Shown here: piece by piece, positions 41,262 through 50,550 of the stretch
Position numbering within the stretch: position 1 is the first letter of the stretch
Layout of the letters: every line of letters starts with the position of its first letter
Origin: Methylobacterium sp. CB376
GTDB lineage: Bacteria; Pseudomonadota; Alphaproteobacteria; Rhizobiales; Beijerinckiaceae
DNA: 64,000 nucleotides
Assembly (NCBI RefSeq): GCF_029714205.1
Contig: NZ_CP121648.1
Span: forward strand, 3,738,001 to 3,802,000
Reading direction: 5' to 3'
The notes under the pieces: model-generated
Database searches by the model: none
What the model was told of the DNA's origin: nothing
What the model saw: only the letters and a program-made list of their open reading frames with translations
Position numbers and translations under genes: made by a program

Positions 41262-42568
41262 TGCTGCCCGCCCATCCCCGCACCCGCCGCTCCCTTCGCC
41301 GGGCTATGGTCGGCGGCAGCGCGGTCACCGCCCTGCTCGCCCTCGGCCTCGGTGGCTGGGCGACCACTACCGAGCTCGCCGGCGCGGTGATCGCGCCCGG
41401 GGCGCTGGTGGTCGAGACCAACGTCAAGAAGGTGCAGCACCCGACCGGCGGCGTGGTCGGCGAGCTGCGGGTGCGCGATGGCGCCGAGGTGCGCGCGGGC
41501 GAGGTGCTGGTGCGCCTGGACGAGACGGTCACGCGCGCCAACCTGGCCGTGGTCACCAAGAGCCAGGACGAGCTCACGGCGCGGCAGGCCCGGCTCAAGG
41601 CCGAGCAGGACGGCCGCGATCAGGTCCACTTTTCGGCCGAGCTGCTCCAGCGCGGGGCCGAACCGGCGATCGCCGACCTCCTGGGCGAGGAGGAGCGCCT
41701 GTTCGCGATCCGGCGCACGGCGCGCGAGGGCCAGAAGGCGCAGCTGCGGGAGCGCATCGGCCAGCTCCGGGAGCAGATCCAGGGCATGACCGACCAGGTC
41801 ACGGCCAAGCAGCGCGAGATCAGCCTGATCGGCGAGGAGCTGAGGGGCGTGCGCGAGCTCTTCGCCAAGAACCTGATCCAGATTACCCGGGTGACGGCGC
41901 TGGAGCGGGACGCGGCGCGGCTGGAGGGCGAGCGCGGGGCGCTGGTGTCCTCGATCGCGCAGACCAAGGGCAAGGTCACTGAGACCGAGCTGCAGGTCCT
42001 GCAGGTGGACCAGGACCTGCGCACGGAGGTGGGCAAGGAGCTGGCCGAGATTCGCGGCAAGCTGGCCGAGCTGGTCGAGAAGCGGGTCGCGGCCGAGGAC
42101 CAGTTGAGACGGGTGGAGATCCGGGCCCCGCAGGACGGGGTGGTGCACCAGCTCGCGGTGCACACGGTGGGCGGGGTGGTCAGCCCGAGCGAGCCGCTGA
42201 TGCTGATCGTGCCACGCTCCGACGCGCTGACGGTCGAGGCGAAGATCCAGCCGCAGGACATCGACCAAGTCCGGCTTGGTCACCGGGCGGTGCTGCGCTT
42301 CTCGGCCTTCAACCAGCGCACCACCCCGGAGCTGTCGGGTGAGGTGAGCGTGGTCTCGGCGGATATCAGCCAGGACCAGAAGACGGGAGCGAGCTTCTAC
42401 ACGGTGCGGATCCGGCCGGCCGCCGGCGAGCTGGATCGGCTGCAGGGTCTGAAGCTGGTGGCTGGCATGCCGGTGGAGAGCTTCATCCAAACCGGTGAGA
42501 GGGCGGTCATGTCCTACCTCACCAAACCGCTTCAGGATCACCTCGCGAGGGCGTGGCGGGAAAAGTGA
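41261..42568 (+). CDS. HlyD-family membrane-fusion protein of the type I system, 435 aa
   Basis: It has one N-terminal membrane helix (about 18-38), the lipoyl half-motif VQHPTGGVVGELRVRDGAEV, a long coiled coil (about 90-290: AEQDGRDQ, LRERIGQLREQIQGMTDQVT, AEIRGKLAELVEKR) and the return RRVEIRAPQDGVVHQLAVHT, followed by a beta-barrel domain. This is the PrtE/HasE pattern. It bridges the ABC transporter to an outer-membrane channel. The ATG overlaps the stop of the ABC gene by one base. Confidence 0.93.
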   Translation: MLPAHPRTRRSLRRAMVGGSAVTALLALGLGGWATTTELAGAVIAPGALVVETNVKKVQHPTGGVVGELRVRDGAEVRAGEVLVRLDETVTRANLAVVTKSQDELTARQARLKAEQDGRDQVHFSAELLQRGAEPAIADLLGEEERLFAIRRTAREGQKAQLRERIGQLREQIQGMTDQVTAKQREISLIGEELRGVRELFAKNLIQITRVTALERDAARLEGERGALVSSIAQTKGKVTETELQVLQVDQDLRTEVGKELAEIRGKLAELVEKRVAAEDQLRRVEIRAPQDGVVHQLAVHTVGGVVSPSEPLMLIVPRSDALTVEAKIQPQDIDQVRLGHRAVLRFSAFNQRTTPELSGEVSVVSADISQDQKTGASFYTVRIRPAAGELDRLQGLKLVAGMPVESFIQTGERAVMSYLTKPLQDHLARAWREK

Positions 42569-42575
42569 AGCAGAA

Positions 42576-43127
42576 ATGCTGGACCTGACACATGCTTCAG
42601 AGCCCGGTAGGGAGTTGAAAGTGCATAGACCTAAGCACAAGCTTCCGAAGACAAACCAATCTGCAGACTCGAACGTCCGACCGGCGTGTTCCGCCGACCT
42701 TGACGTCATTATACAACTAATGATGCAGTTTCACGAGGAAAGTGTATACAAGCGTCTGCACTTAGATGTTGATCGATTAGCAGGTTTCCTGAAAATGGCG
42801 ATAACTCGTCCTGATCATTGTGTTAACGTATACGGACAGAATGCAATAAACGGGGTTTTTGCGGGGGCATTGACTACCCCATTTTTTTCAAAAGATCTTG
42901 TGGCGAAAGATATATTTTTCTTTGTTAATAGAGAGCACCGTGGTTCTCGCGCTGCTTACTCGCTCTGGAAGGCGTTTGAATTATGGTCAGCGCAACGAGG
43001 CGCTACTGCAATCTGGTGTGGTGTTGCCACCGGCATCTCGCTTGAGCGTACTGACAAGTTTTTCACCTCGTTGGGCTGCGAGAATATTGGAAAAAACTAC
43101 TGGTTGAAAGTACCGCCGCCCGGGTAG
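42576..43127 (+). CDS. GNAT-family acetyltransferase, 183 aa
   Basis: A GNAT fold is indicated by VRPACSADLDVIIQLMMQFH at the start of the domain (about 35), DIFFFVNREHRGSRAAYSLW as beta4 plus the acetyl-CoA pyrophosphate loop (about 108-128), and the later TGISLERTDKFFTSLGCENI with KNYWLKV. It starts 8 bp after the HlyD gene, with AAGCAGAA as a weak ribosome binding site, so it belongs to the secretion operon. The gene is clearly AT-richer than the exporter genes. Its closest style is phage-type acetyltransferases. By position it may acylate the adhesin before export, as HlyC-like enzymes do for RTX toxins, but this is inference. Confidence 0.8.
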   Translation: MLDLTHASEPGRELKVHRPKHKLPKTNQSADSNVRPACSADLDVIIQLMMQFHEESVYKRLHLDVDRLAGFLKMAITRPDHCVNVYGQNAINGVFAGALTTPFFSKDLVAKDIFFFVNREHRGSRAAYSLWKAFELWSAQRGATAIWCGVATGISLERTDKFFTSLGCENIGKNYWLKVPPPG

Positions 43128-43175
43128 GAGGACTGCGGTCTCTGCGCAAGAAACTGGAAACGAGGGAGATGCGAA

Positions 43176-46100
43176 ATGTGTGGCGGTTACTACGGTCCGA
43201 GTAATGAGATTGATTACACACTCAGCGGTGGTAACAACAACGCATACGCGTATTACAACAGCACGTACAATCTTATGGGCGGATTGAACTACCAATGGTG
43301 GAGTCCATCACCAACGGCCTCGTCGCTTACCGTTCATCTCAGCTCAGGGAATAGCTCTGACCACCTGTTGCTTGGAAGCAGCTACTACTCATCCTGGAGT
43401 AGTGGAAATAGCTTTACCCTATCCGTCTCAGGAGGGCAGATCTTATACAATGGTACTAGTGTTGTAGGAACCTTTGTAACTCCAGCAGCTGGACAAGATC
43501 TGTCAATCAACATCAACTCTGCTTATAACTCAAATTACGAGGTTATGGCAGCGTTGATGCAGGATGTGCAGTATTACAATTCATCAACCAACCGATCTGC
43601 GTATGACGAGACTGTCAGTTTTCAGTTTTCTGGATCTGGGTTCTGGTCAACTCCGACTATTAATCTGCATGTTCAAGGGTACGTAACTGCTCCATCCGTA
43701 TCTCTTGCTAACGATACAGGCTCTAGTCACAGCGACAGAGTTACCTCTGACCCCACGCTAGTCACTAGCGGGCTGTTTAGTGGGAACGCGCTTGAGTTTT
43801 GGAATGGAAATAGCTGGAGTAGCACCTCATTTGTCGCCCAGGAAGGCGCGAACACGGTAAGCGTGCGTCAAGTTCGGCCCGACGGAACGGCTAGCTCTTC
43901 CTCCTCGCTCAGCTTTACATTGGATCGCAGCGCTCCGAGCCTGTCGGGGGCTGCGACAACCCAGCCGAACCCCAATGGCTGGTACAAGGGTAATGTGACG
44001 GTCCACTGGACTGCCAGCGATGCTCTGTCCGGACTTGCTGGCGCTGCCCCCGCGGACAAGACCATCACCACGGAAGGGGCGAACCTCTCGGCCACGGCCA
44101 GCGTATCGGACAAGGCGGGCAACAGCGCCTCGGCGACGGTCAGCGGCATCAACATCGACAAGACGGCGCCGACGCTGTCGGGGGCGGCGACGACGCAGGC
44201 CAACGCCAACGGCTGGTACAACCACGACGTCGCGGTCGCTTGGACGGCCGCGGATGCTCTGTCCGGACTTGCTGGCGCTGCTCCCGCGGACAAGACCATC
44301 ACCACGGAAGGGGCGAACCAGTCGGTCTCGGCCAGCGTGCAGGACAAGGCGGGCAACAGCACCTCGGCGTCGGTCAGCGGCATCAACATCGACAAGACCG
44401 GCCCGACGCTGTCGGGGGCGGCGACGACGCAAGCCAACGCCAACGGCTGGTACAACCACGACGTCGCGGTTGGCTTCACGGCCGCGGATGCCCTGTCGGG
44501 TGTTGACACGGTCAGTGGTCCCACCACGCTCTCAACCGAAGGGACGAACCAGTCGGTTCAGGGATCGGCGACCGACAAGGCGGGCAACAGCGCCTCGGTG
44601 ACGGTCAGCGGCATCAACATCGACAAGACCGGCCCGACGCTGTCGGGAGCGGCGACGACGCAGGCCAACGCCAACGGCTGGTACAACCACGACGTCGCGG
44701 TCCACTGGACAGCCGCGGATGCCCTGTCGGGCATCGATGGCACGGCTCCGGCCGACGCGAGCCTGACCACGGAGGGCGCGAACCAGTCGGTCTCGGCCAG
44801 CGTGCTGGACAAGGCGGGCAACAGCACCTCGGCGTCGGTCAGCGGCATCAACATCGACAAGACCGGCCCGACGCTGTCGGGAGCGGCGACGACGCAGGCC
44901 AATGCCAACGGCTGGTACAACCACGATGTCGCAGTCGGCTTCACGGCCGCGGATGCCCTGTCGGGTGTTGACACGGTCAGTGGTCCCACCACGCTCTCAA
45001 CCGAAGGGACGAACCAGTCGGTTCAGGGATCGGCGACCGACAAGGCGGGCAACAGCGCCTCGGTGACGGTCAGCGGCATCAACATCGACAAGACCGGCCC
45101 GACGCTGTCGGGAGCGGCGACGACGCAGGCCAACGCCAACGGCTGGTACAACCACGACGTCGCGGTCCACTGGACAGCCGCGGATGCCCTGTCGGGCATC
45201 GATGGCACGGCTCCGGCCGACGCGAGCCTGACCACGGAGGGCGCGAACCAGTCGGTCTCGGCCAGCGTGCTGGACAAGGCGGGCAACAGCACCTCGGCGT
45301 CGGTCAGCGGCATCAACATCGACAAGACCGGCCCGACGCTGTCGGGAGCGGCGACGACGCAGGCCAACGCCAACGGCTGGTACAACCACGACGTCGCGGT
45401 TGGCTTCACGGCCGCGGATGCCCTGTCGGGTGTTGACACGGTCAGTGGTGTCACCACGCTCTCGACCGAAGGGACGAACCAGTCGGTTCAGGGTTCGGCG
45501 ACCGACAAGGCGGGCAACAGCGCCTCGGTGACGGTCAGTGGCATCAACATCGACAAGACCGGCCCGACGCTGTCGGGAGCGGCGACGACGCAGGCCAATG
45601 CCAACGGCTGGTACAACCACGATGTCGCAGTCGGCTTCACGGCCGCGGATGCCCTGTCGGGTGTTGACACGGTCAGTGGTGTCACCACGCTCTCGACCGA
45701 AGGGACGAACCAGTCGGTTCAGGGTTCGGCGACCGACAAGGCGGGCAACAGCGCCTCGGTGACGGTCAGTGGCATCAACATCGACAAGACCGGCCCGACG
45801 CTGTCGGGGGCGGCGACGACGCAGGCCAATGCCAACGGCTGGTACAACCACGACGTCGCGGTCGCTTGGACGGCCGCGGATGCTCTGTCCGGACTTGCTG
45901 GCGCTGCTCCCGCGGACAAGACCATCACCACGGAAGGGGCGAACCAGTCGGTCTCGGCCAGCGTGCAGGACAAGGCGGGCAACAGCACCTCGGCGTCGGT
46001 CAGTGGCATCAACATCGACAAGACCGGCCCGACGCTGTCGGGGGCGGCGACGACGCAAGCCAACGCCAACGGCTGGTACAACCACGACGTCGCGGTTGGC

Positions 46101-48554
46101 TTCACGGCCGCGGACAGCCTGTCGGGTGTTGACACGGTCAGTGGTCCCACCACGCTCTCAACCGAAGGGACGAACCAGTCGGTTCAGGGATCGGCGACCG
46201 ACAAGGCGGGCAACAGCGCCTCGGTGACGGTCAGCGGCATCAACATCGACAAGACCGGCCCGACGCTGTCGGGAGCGGCGACGACGCAGGCCAACGCCAA
46301 CGGCTGGTACAACCACGACGTCGCGGTCCACTGGACAGCCGCGGATGCCCTGTCGGGCATCGATGGCACGGCTCCGGCCGACGCGAGCCTGACCACGGAG
46401 GGCGCGAACCAGTCGGTCTCGGCCAGCGTGCTGGACAAGGCGGGCAACAGCACCTCGGCGTCGGTCAGCGGCATCAACATCGACAAGACCGGCCCGACCT
46501 TGTCGGGAGCGGCGACGACGCAGGCCAACGCCAACGGCTGGTACAAGGGGGACGTCGCGGTCCACTGGACGGCCGCGGATGCTCTGTCGGGGCTCGATGG
46601 CGCGGCTCCGGCCGACGCGAGCCTGACCACGGAAGGGGCGAACCAGTCGGTCTCGGCGAGCACGTCGGACAAGGCGGGCAACAGCACCTCGACGACGGTC
46701 AGCGGCATCAACATCGACAAGACCGGACCGACGCTGTCGGGAGCGGCGACGACGCAGGCCAATGCCAACGGCTGGTACAACCACGACGTCGCGGTCCACT
46801 GGACGGCCGCGGATGCTCTGTCAGGGCTCGATGGCGCGGCTCCGGCCGATGCGAGCCTGACCACGGAGGGCGCGAACCAGTCGGTCTCGGCCAGCGTGCT
46901 GGACAAGGCGGGCAACAGCACCTCGGCGTCGGTCAGTGGCATCAACATCGACAAGACCGGCCCGACGCTGTCGGGGGCGGCGACGACGCAAGCCAACGCC
47001 AACGGCTGGTACAACCACGACGTCGCGGTTGGCTTCACGGCCGCGGACAGCCTGTCGGGTGTTGACACGGTCAGTGGTGTCACCACGCTCTCGACCGAAG
47101 GGACGAACCAGTCGGTTCAGGGATCGGCGACCGACAAGGCGGGCAACAGCGCCTCGGTGACGGTCAGCGGCATCAACATCGACAAGACCGGCCCGACGCT
47201 GTCGGGAGCGGCGACGACGCAGGCCAATGCCAACGGCTGGTACAAGGGGGACGTCGCGGTCCACTGGACGGCCGCGGATGCTCTGTCGGGGCTCGATGGC
47301 GCGGCTCCGGCCGACGCGAGCCTGACCACGGAGGGCGCGAACCAGTCGGCCTCGGCCAGCGTGCAGGACAAGGCGGGCAACAGCACCTCGGCGTCGGTCA
47401 GCGGCATCAACATCGACAAGACCGGCCCGACGCTGTCGGGAGCGGCGACGACGCAGGCCAATGCCAACGGCTGGTACAACCACGACGTCGCGGTCCACTG
47501 GACGGCCGCGGATGCCCTGTCGGGGCTCGATGGCGCGGCTCCGGCCGATGCGAGCCTGACCACGGAGGGCGCGAACCGGTCGGTCTCGGCCAGCGTGCAG
47601 GACAAGGCTGGCAACAGCGCCTCGGTGACGGTCAGTGGCATCAACATCGACAAGACCGCGCCGACGGGCACGGGTTCCCATTCGGACGGAACCTACACCA
47701 CCGTGGCCAGCGACACCCTCCTGGTCTCGGCCGCCGATGCCCTTTCAGGTGTGGCATCGGTTCAGTTCTACGACAACGACGTGGCGCTCCGCACACCAGT
47801 GACGGCGGTGGATCAGACCACAGGCAAGTATACGCTGGCGGCCACCAACCTGACGGAGGGCAAGCACGTCTTCACGGCGGTGGCGACGGACAAAGCGGGT
47901 AATCAGAGCGGGTCCATGAGCGTGGGCACGACGCTAGTGGACACGACGGCTCCCGTGACATCGATCACGGATATTACCCAGAGTGTGACCAAGACCGGAT
48001 CAACCACCCTGGTCAGCGGCTCCTCAGAAGCCAACAGCACCGTCACGTTGCTCGATACAAATGGGACGACAGTGCTGGGCACCGCGAATGCCGACAGTGC
48101 GGGTCATTGGAACACCACGCTGACGAACCTGTCCAATGTCGTGCACAACTTCACTGCCAAAGCGACCGACTTGGCAGGCAATGTGGGCTCCTCCAGTCAG
48201 GTGGCGATTTTCGGGACCACTGGCAATGACGTCATCAAAGCAGTACCCGGTGGGGGCCTCATCGTCGGTTCGACCGGCAATGACAATATGACAGCTGGCG
48301 TCGGGATCGATAACTTCGTGTTCCATGCCAATCTTGGAAAGAACGTCATCTCGGGGTTCGATGTATTCCAAGATATTCTGAGTTTCGATCACAACCTGTT
48401 TGCAGGAATTACGGACGCATCGAAGATCATAAACTACACGGCTGACGTGAATGGGAACGCAACGGTCATCGTCGACCCGAACGACACGGTGACCCTGCTC
48501 GGTGTGACCAAGGCGCAGCTACAAGCTCACCTGAGTGACTTCCACCTCCTGTGA
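43176..48554 (+). CDS. Giant repetitive adhesin, probable type I secretion substrate, 1792 aa
   Basis: The chain has no N-terminal signal peptide. Residues 1-249 are Ser, Tyr, Asn and Gly-rich (MCGGYYGPSNEIDYTLSGGN), AT-richer DNA and unrecognised. Residues 250-1491 are sixteen tandem Ig-like repeats, each DKTGPTLSGAATTQANANGW ... DKAGNSASVTVSGINI. Two further diverged Ig-like domains follow (1492-1690), each starting D(K/T)TAPT or DTTAPV. The C-terminus (about 1690-1792) has GTTGNDVIKAV, GSTGNDNMTAGVGIDNFVFH and ISGFDVFQDILSFD, the usual tail of RTX-type type I substrates, ending SDFHLL. It likely forms a long surface or secreted fibre for adhesion or biofilm. It lies 48 bp after the acetyltransferase gene. 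Confidence 0.88.
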   Translation: MCGGYYGPSNEIDYTLSGGNNNAYAYYNSTYNLMGGLNYQWWSPSPTASSLTVHLSSGNSSDHLLLGSSYYSSWSSGNSFTLSVSGGQILYNGTSVVGTFVTPAAGQDLSININSAYNSNYEVMAALMQDVQYYNSSTNRSAYDETVSFQFSGSGFWSTPTINLHVQGYVTAPSVSLANDTGSSHSDRVTSDPTLVTSGLFSGNALEFWNGNSWSSTSFVAQEGANTVSVRQVRPDGTASSSSSLSFTLDRSAPSLSGAATTQPNPNGWYKGNVTVHWTASDALSGLAGAAPADKTITTEGANLSATASVSDKAGNSASATVSGINIDKTAPTLSGAATTQANANGWYNHDVAVAWTAADALSGLAGAAPADKTITTEGANQSVSASVQDKAGNSTSASVSGINIDKTGPTLSGAATTQANANGWYNHDVAVGFTAADALSGVDTVSGPTTLSTEGTNQSVQGSATDKAGNSASVTVSGINIDKTGPTLSGAATTQANANGWYNHDVAVHWTAADALSGIDGTAPADASLTTEGANQSVSASVLDKAGNSTSASVSGINIDKTGPTLSGAATTQANANGWYNHDVAVGFTAADALSGVDTVSGPTTLSTEGTNQSVQGSATDKAGNSASVTVSGINIDKTGPTLSGAATTQANANGWYNHDVAVHWTAADALSGIDGTAPADASLTTEGANQSVSASVLDKAGNSTSASVSGINIDKTGPTLSGAATTQANANGWYNHDVAVGFTAADALSGVDTVSGVTTLSTEGTNQSVQGSATDKAGNSASVTVSGINIDKTGPTLSGAATTQANANGWYNHDVAVGFTAADALSGVDTVSGVTTLSTEGTNQSVQGSATDKAGNSASVTVSGINIDKTGPTLSGAATTQANANGWYNHDVAVAWTAADALSGLAGAAPADKTITTEGANQSVSASVQDKAGNSTSASVSGINIDKTGPTLSGAATTQANANGWYNHDVAVGFTAADSLSGVDTVSGPTTLSTEGTNQSVQGSATDKAGNSASVTVSGINIDKTGPTLSGAATTQANANGWYNHDVAVHWTAADALSGIDGTAPADASLTTEGANQSVSASVLDKAGNSTSASVSGINIDKTGPTLSGAATTQANANGWYKGDVAVHWTAADALSGLDGAAPADASLTTEGANQSVSASTSDKAGNSTSTTVSGINIDKTGPTLSGAATTQANANGWYNHDVAVHWTAADALSGLDGAAPADASLTTEGANQSVSASVLDKAGNSTSASVSGINIDKTGPTLSGAATTQANANGWYNHDVAVGFTAADSLSGVDTVSGVTTLSTEGTNQSVQGSATDKAGNSASVTVSGINIDKTGPTLSGAATTQANANGWYKGDVAVHWTAADALSGLDGAAPADASLTTEGANQSASASVQDKAGNSTSASVSGINIDKTGPTLSGAATTQANANGWYNHDVAVHWTAADALSGLDGAAPADASLTTEGANRSVSASVQDKAGNSASVTVSGINIDKTAPTGTGSHSDGTYTTVASDTLLVSAADALSGVASVQFYDNDVALRTPVTAVDQTTGKYTLAATNLTEGKHVFTAVATDKAGNQSGSMSVGTTLVDTTAPVTSITDITQSVTKTGSTTLVSGSSEANSTVTLLDTNGTTVLGTANADSAGHWNTTLTNLSNVVHNFTAKATDLAGNVGSSSQVAIFGTTGNDVIKAVPGGGLIVGSTGNDNMTAGVGIDNFVFHANLGKNVISGFDVFQDILSFDHNLFAGITDASKIINYTADVNGNATVIVDPNDTVTLLGVTKAQLQAHLSDFHLL
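43923..47648 (+). repeat. Sixteen tandem 231/234-bp in-frame repeats
   Basis: The array is exactly 3726 bp: ten units of 234 bp and six of 231 bp, all in frame. Two subtypes alternate. Type A (77 aa) has VGFTAAD, VDTVSG(P/V)TTLSTEGTN and QGSATDKAG. Type B (78 aa) has VHWTAAD or VAWTAAD, APAD and TTEGANQSVSAS. The order is B B A B A B A A B A B B B A B B. Units are almost identical at the DNA level, which points to recent duplication. Confidence 0.95.
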
Positions 48555-48585
48555 AGCCGTGACTTCGGAGACCAGGACAGGAAAG

Positions 48586-48609
48586 GCTGCCCGGAAGCTT
48601 TCGGGCAGC
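48586..48609 (+). terminator. Hairpin after the adhesin gene
   Basis: GCTGCCCG (48586-48593) pairs with CGGGCAGC (48602-48609). It lies 32 bp after the stop, but no T-run follows, so it may be a weak or Rho-assisted terminator. Confidence 0.45.
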
Positions 48610-48746
48610 GGTGTCGAGGCCAATCTTGGTCAAACCAAGACTGCGTTCATCAAGCTTGCTCCTGAGCAGGCGGCGCGGTTCTCCGGGCCGACCTGCGGGT
48701 CGGCTTCTCCTGGCAGGTCCGGCCGTTCGGGATCATTGGATGGCCG

Positions 48747-49364
48747 TCACTCGGCTGTTCCGAAGAGGGCGGCGGCGTGGGCGTGGACGAGGTCCTCGGC
48801 GCGCTGGTGGCGAGCGATCTTCCGCTGGAAGGTGGCGGCGTGCATGCTCTTGGGCTTGTCGAGACCATCGCCGATGGCACCGTCCGAGTCACCGAGTTGG
48901 TGGCGGAGCTTGAAGGCGCGGCTGATGGCGCGGTTGCGGGGGCTCTCGCGCTGGGAGCGGTAGGCGAGGCGGTAGGCCTGCCGGGCGGCGAAGCCGGTGG
49001 CGCCGAGGGGCAGGTCGAGCCTGGAAGTGCGGCGCCCGGTGAGGGGGCAGAGGAACCACCAGCGCTGGCCCCCGAGGGGCTGGGGCGTAGCAAGGACGGC
49101 GACGGTCTCGTCGTGCTCGGAGAGCGTGCGGCGGCGGGTGGTGCGGTAGAGCAGGCGGACGTGCCCGCGATCCTGGCCGAGAGTGGCGGAAGAAGTGACG
49201 GAGGCCCTGGGCTGCCCGGGGTAGCGGGAAGTCCAGGTCAGGGTGCCGACGCGGGTGTGGCCGGGCTGGATGATGCGGTCGCGCAGGGGTTTGGGGAGAT
49301 CGAGGGCGAGGCAGCTCTCGACGGTGGGCCTGCCGCCCCAGTTGCCGCTGGTGACGCCGCCCAT
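48747..49364 (-). CDS. Hypothetical protein of a mobile-element-associated family, 205 aa
   Basis: I choose the ATG at 49364 (GACGGGACATG) because the family-like start MGGVTSGNWGGRPTVESCLA lies there. The protein continues LDLPKPLRDRIIQPGHTRVG, RWWFLCPLTGRRTSRLDLPL and FAARQAYRLAYRSQRESPRN, then a helical basic tail. Related proteins are found in many Rhizobiales next to recombinases and are of unknown function. The Cys in WFLCP and the Trp pair suggest a small zinc or RNA-binding fold, without proof. The upstream frame belongs to a resolvase remnant. Confidence 0.68.
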   Translation of the reverse strand: MGGVTSGNWGGRPTVESCLALDLPKPLRDRIIQPGHTRVGTLTWTSRYPGQPRASVTSSATLGQDRGHVRLLYRTTRRRTLSEHDETVAVLATPQPLGGQRWWFLCPLTGRRTSRLDLPLGATGFAARQAYRLAYRSQRESPRNRAISRAFKLRHQLGDSDGAIGDGLDKPKSMHAATFQRKIARHQRAEDLVHAHAAALFGTAE

Positions 49365-49409
49365 GTCCCGTCCCGTCTCGTCTCCCGCGGATTGTCCGAA
49401 ATTCCGTGG

Positions 49410-49735
49410 CAAGTTTTGCACCTGGGTGACCCTCCAGGTCGTCGCGCCGCGGGCGGTCGGGATGCCACGCTCGGTCAGGGCGCGGGCCAGGCCGGCCGCG
49501 GAGGTGACGCCCGCCGCGCGCAACTCGGCGAGGGCCGGGGCGAGGCGCTGCGCATTGCGCTCGCCCCGCGCCCTCCGGCCGGCGGCGGCGGCCGCGTGGT
49601 CGGCCGGCGTGAACCTCTTCCCCCGGAAGCCACCCAGGACTTGGCCGCGGGCCTTGGCGGCGGCCAGCGCGGCCCTGCTTGGCGGTGCTGACACGGGCGT
49701 AGGTGACGAAGGCGCGGGGCGGCGTGGGGTCTGGG
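49410..49735 (-). pseudogene. Serine recombinase with large internal deletion
   Basis: The start FVTYARVSTAKQ (catalytic Ser in RVSTAKQ) jumps, with change of frame, straight to RAALAAAKARGQVLGGFRGK, the linker and C-terminal region of the same family, followed by RFTPADHAAAAAGRRARGER and GIPTARGATTW. About 120 codons between are missing. It is fused in frame to the upstream side of the 205-aa gene. Confidence 0.7.
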
Positions 49736-49794
49736 GGCGGGGGGCACGGAATGCTCAACGAACAATGAGCTTGATGGTGTGGATGGCTCCTGAT

Positions 49795-50216
49795 GACGAG
49801 AACTGACGGTGTCATCCTGGGCGGGCCCATGGTCTTGCCGAACCGCTCCTCGCTAAAGCGGCAGAGGTCCGGCAACGTCCAGTTCGACGGCTCCCCGCGC
49901 TCCGAGTCCGGCCCGACCAGGATCCGGTGCACCAGCACTGCCTGCTCGCCCTCGCTGAGAATCTCCCGCTGCGGCCGTGCGGACGGTCCACCAGCCCGGC
50001 CAGTCCCTCGGCATGGAACCGGATCACCGCGTCGCGCAGCGCTTGACGCTCCATCCCAGCCGCCCGGGCCGCCTGGCGCGGTCATGCCGTCCAGCGCGTT
50101 AGCGACGGCCAGGAGGCGCTGCATCGTGCATCGGCGGGGCTCGCGCGCCGGGCCAGGCGACGCAACTCGGCGGTGCTTGCGCGGTCGGTGCGGATCGTCA
50201 GGCCCGGTCGTGCCAT
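49795..50216 (-). pseudogene. IS630-family transposase remnant with frameshifts
   Basis: From the ATG at 50216 the frames encode MARPGLTIRTDRASTAELRR, then MQRLLAVANALDGM, MERQALRDAVIRFHAEGLAG, LVDRPHGRSGR and GEPSNWTLPDLCRFSEERFG in three different frames. This order is the N-terminal HTH half of IS630 transposases. The catalytic half is absent. Confidence 0.72.
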
Positions 50217-50550
50217 GGCGGCTTCCTGCTGCACAGGCCGCAGGCCAGCACAGACGCGCCTCACAACCAGCTCACGTCCGAGTCAACGCCAAAGCGCCGC
50301 GGTATTAGCTCGACGTTGGCCCATGCGATGGGCGCTCGGCACCGGTGAGGTGACGAAGCGGGCGAGACGTCGGACGAGAAGCTTGACGGCGACCGCCTGC
50401 AGGAAGGCAGAAGCCAAGGTGAGGTGCATCAAGAGCTTTCCAATACGGCGGTGTTACCTGATCTAGACGAAGAAATGTTAAACGGCCCAACTGCTTGGAT
50501 GCACAGCGCAGTATTCTGCGCCCGCCGCCCGGGTCAGCGTCGGCGCCCTC
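50217..50550. other. Intergenic, no gene
   Basis: No supported frame, RNA or repeat. This is where pal and the rest of the tol-pal operon would be expected in related genomes. Confidence 0.5.

Noticed and set aside
44997..46085. Long open frames on the minus strand of the adhesin repeats
   Set aside because: They arise because a repeat lacking stops in one frame is multiplied. Composition (Arg, Val runs) is that of an antisense shadow.
43923..47648. Regular repeats that could suggest a CRISPR array
   Set aside because: The units are 231 or 234 bp, contiguous without spacers, and perfectly in frame within one protein. They are adhesin domains.
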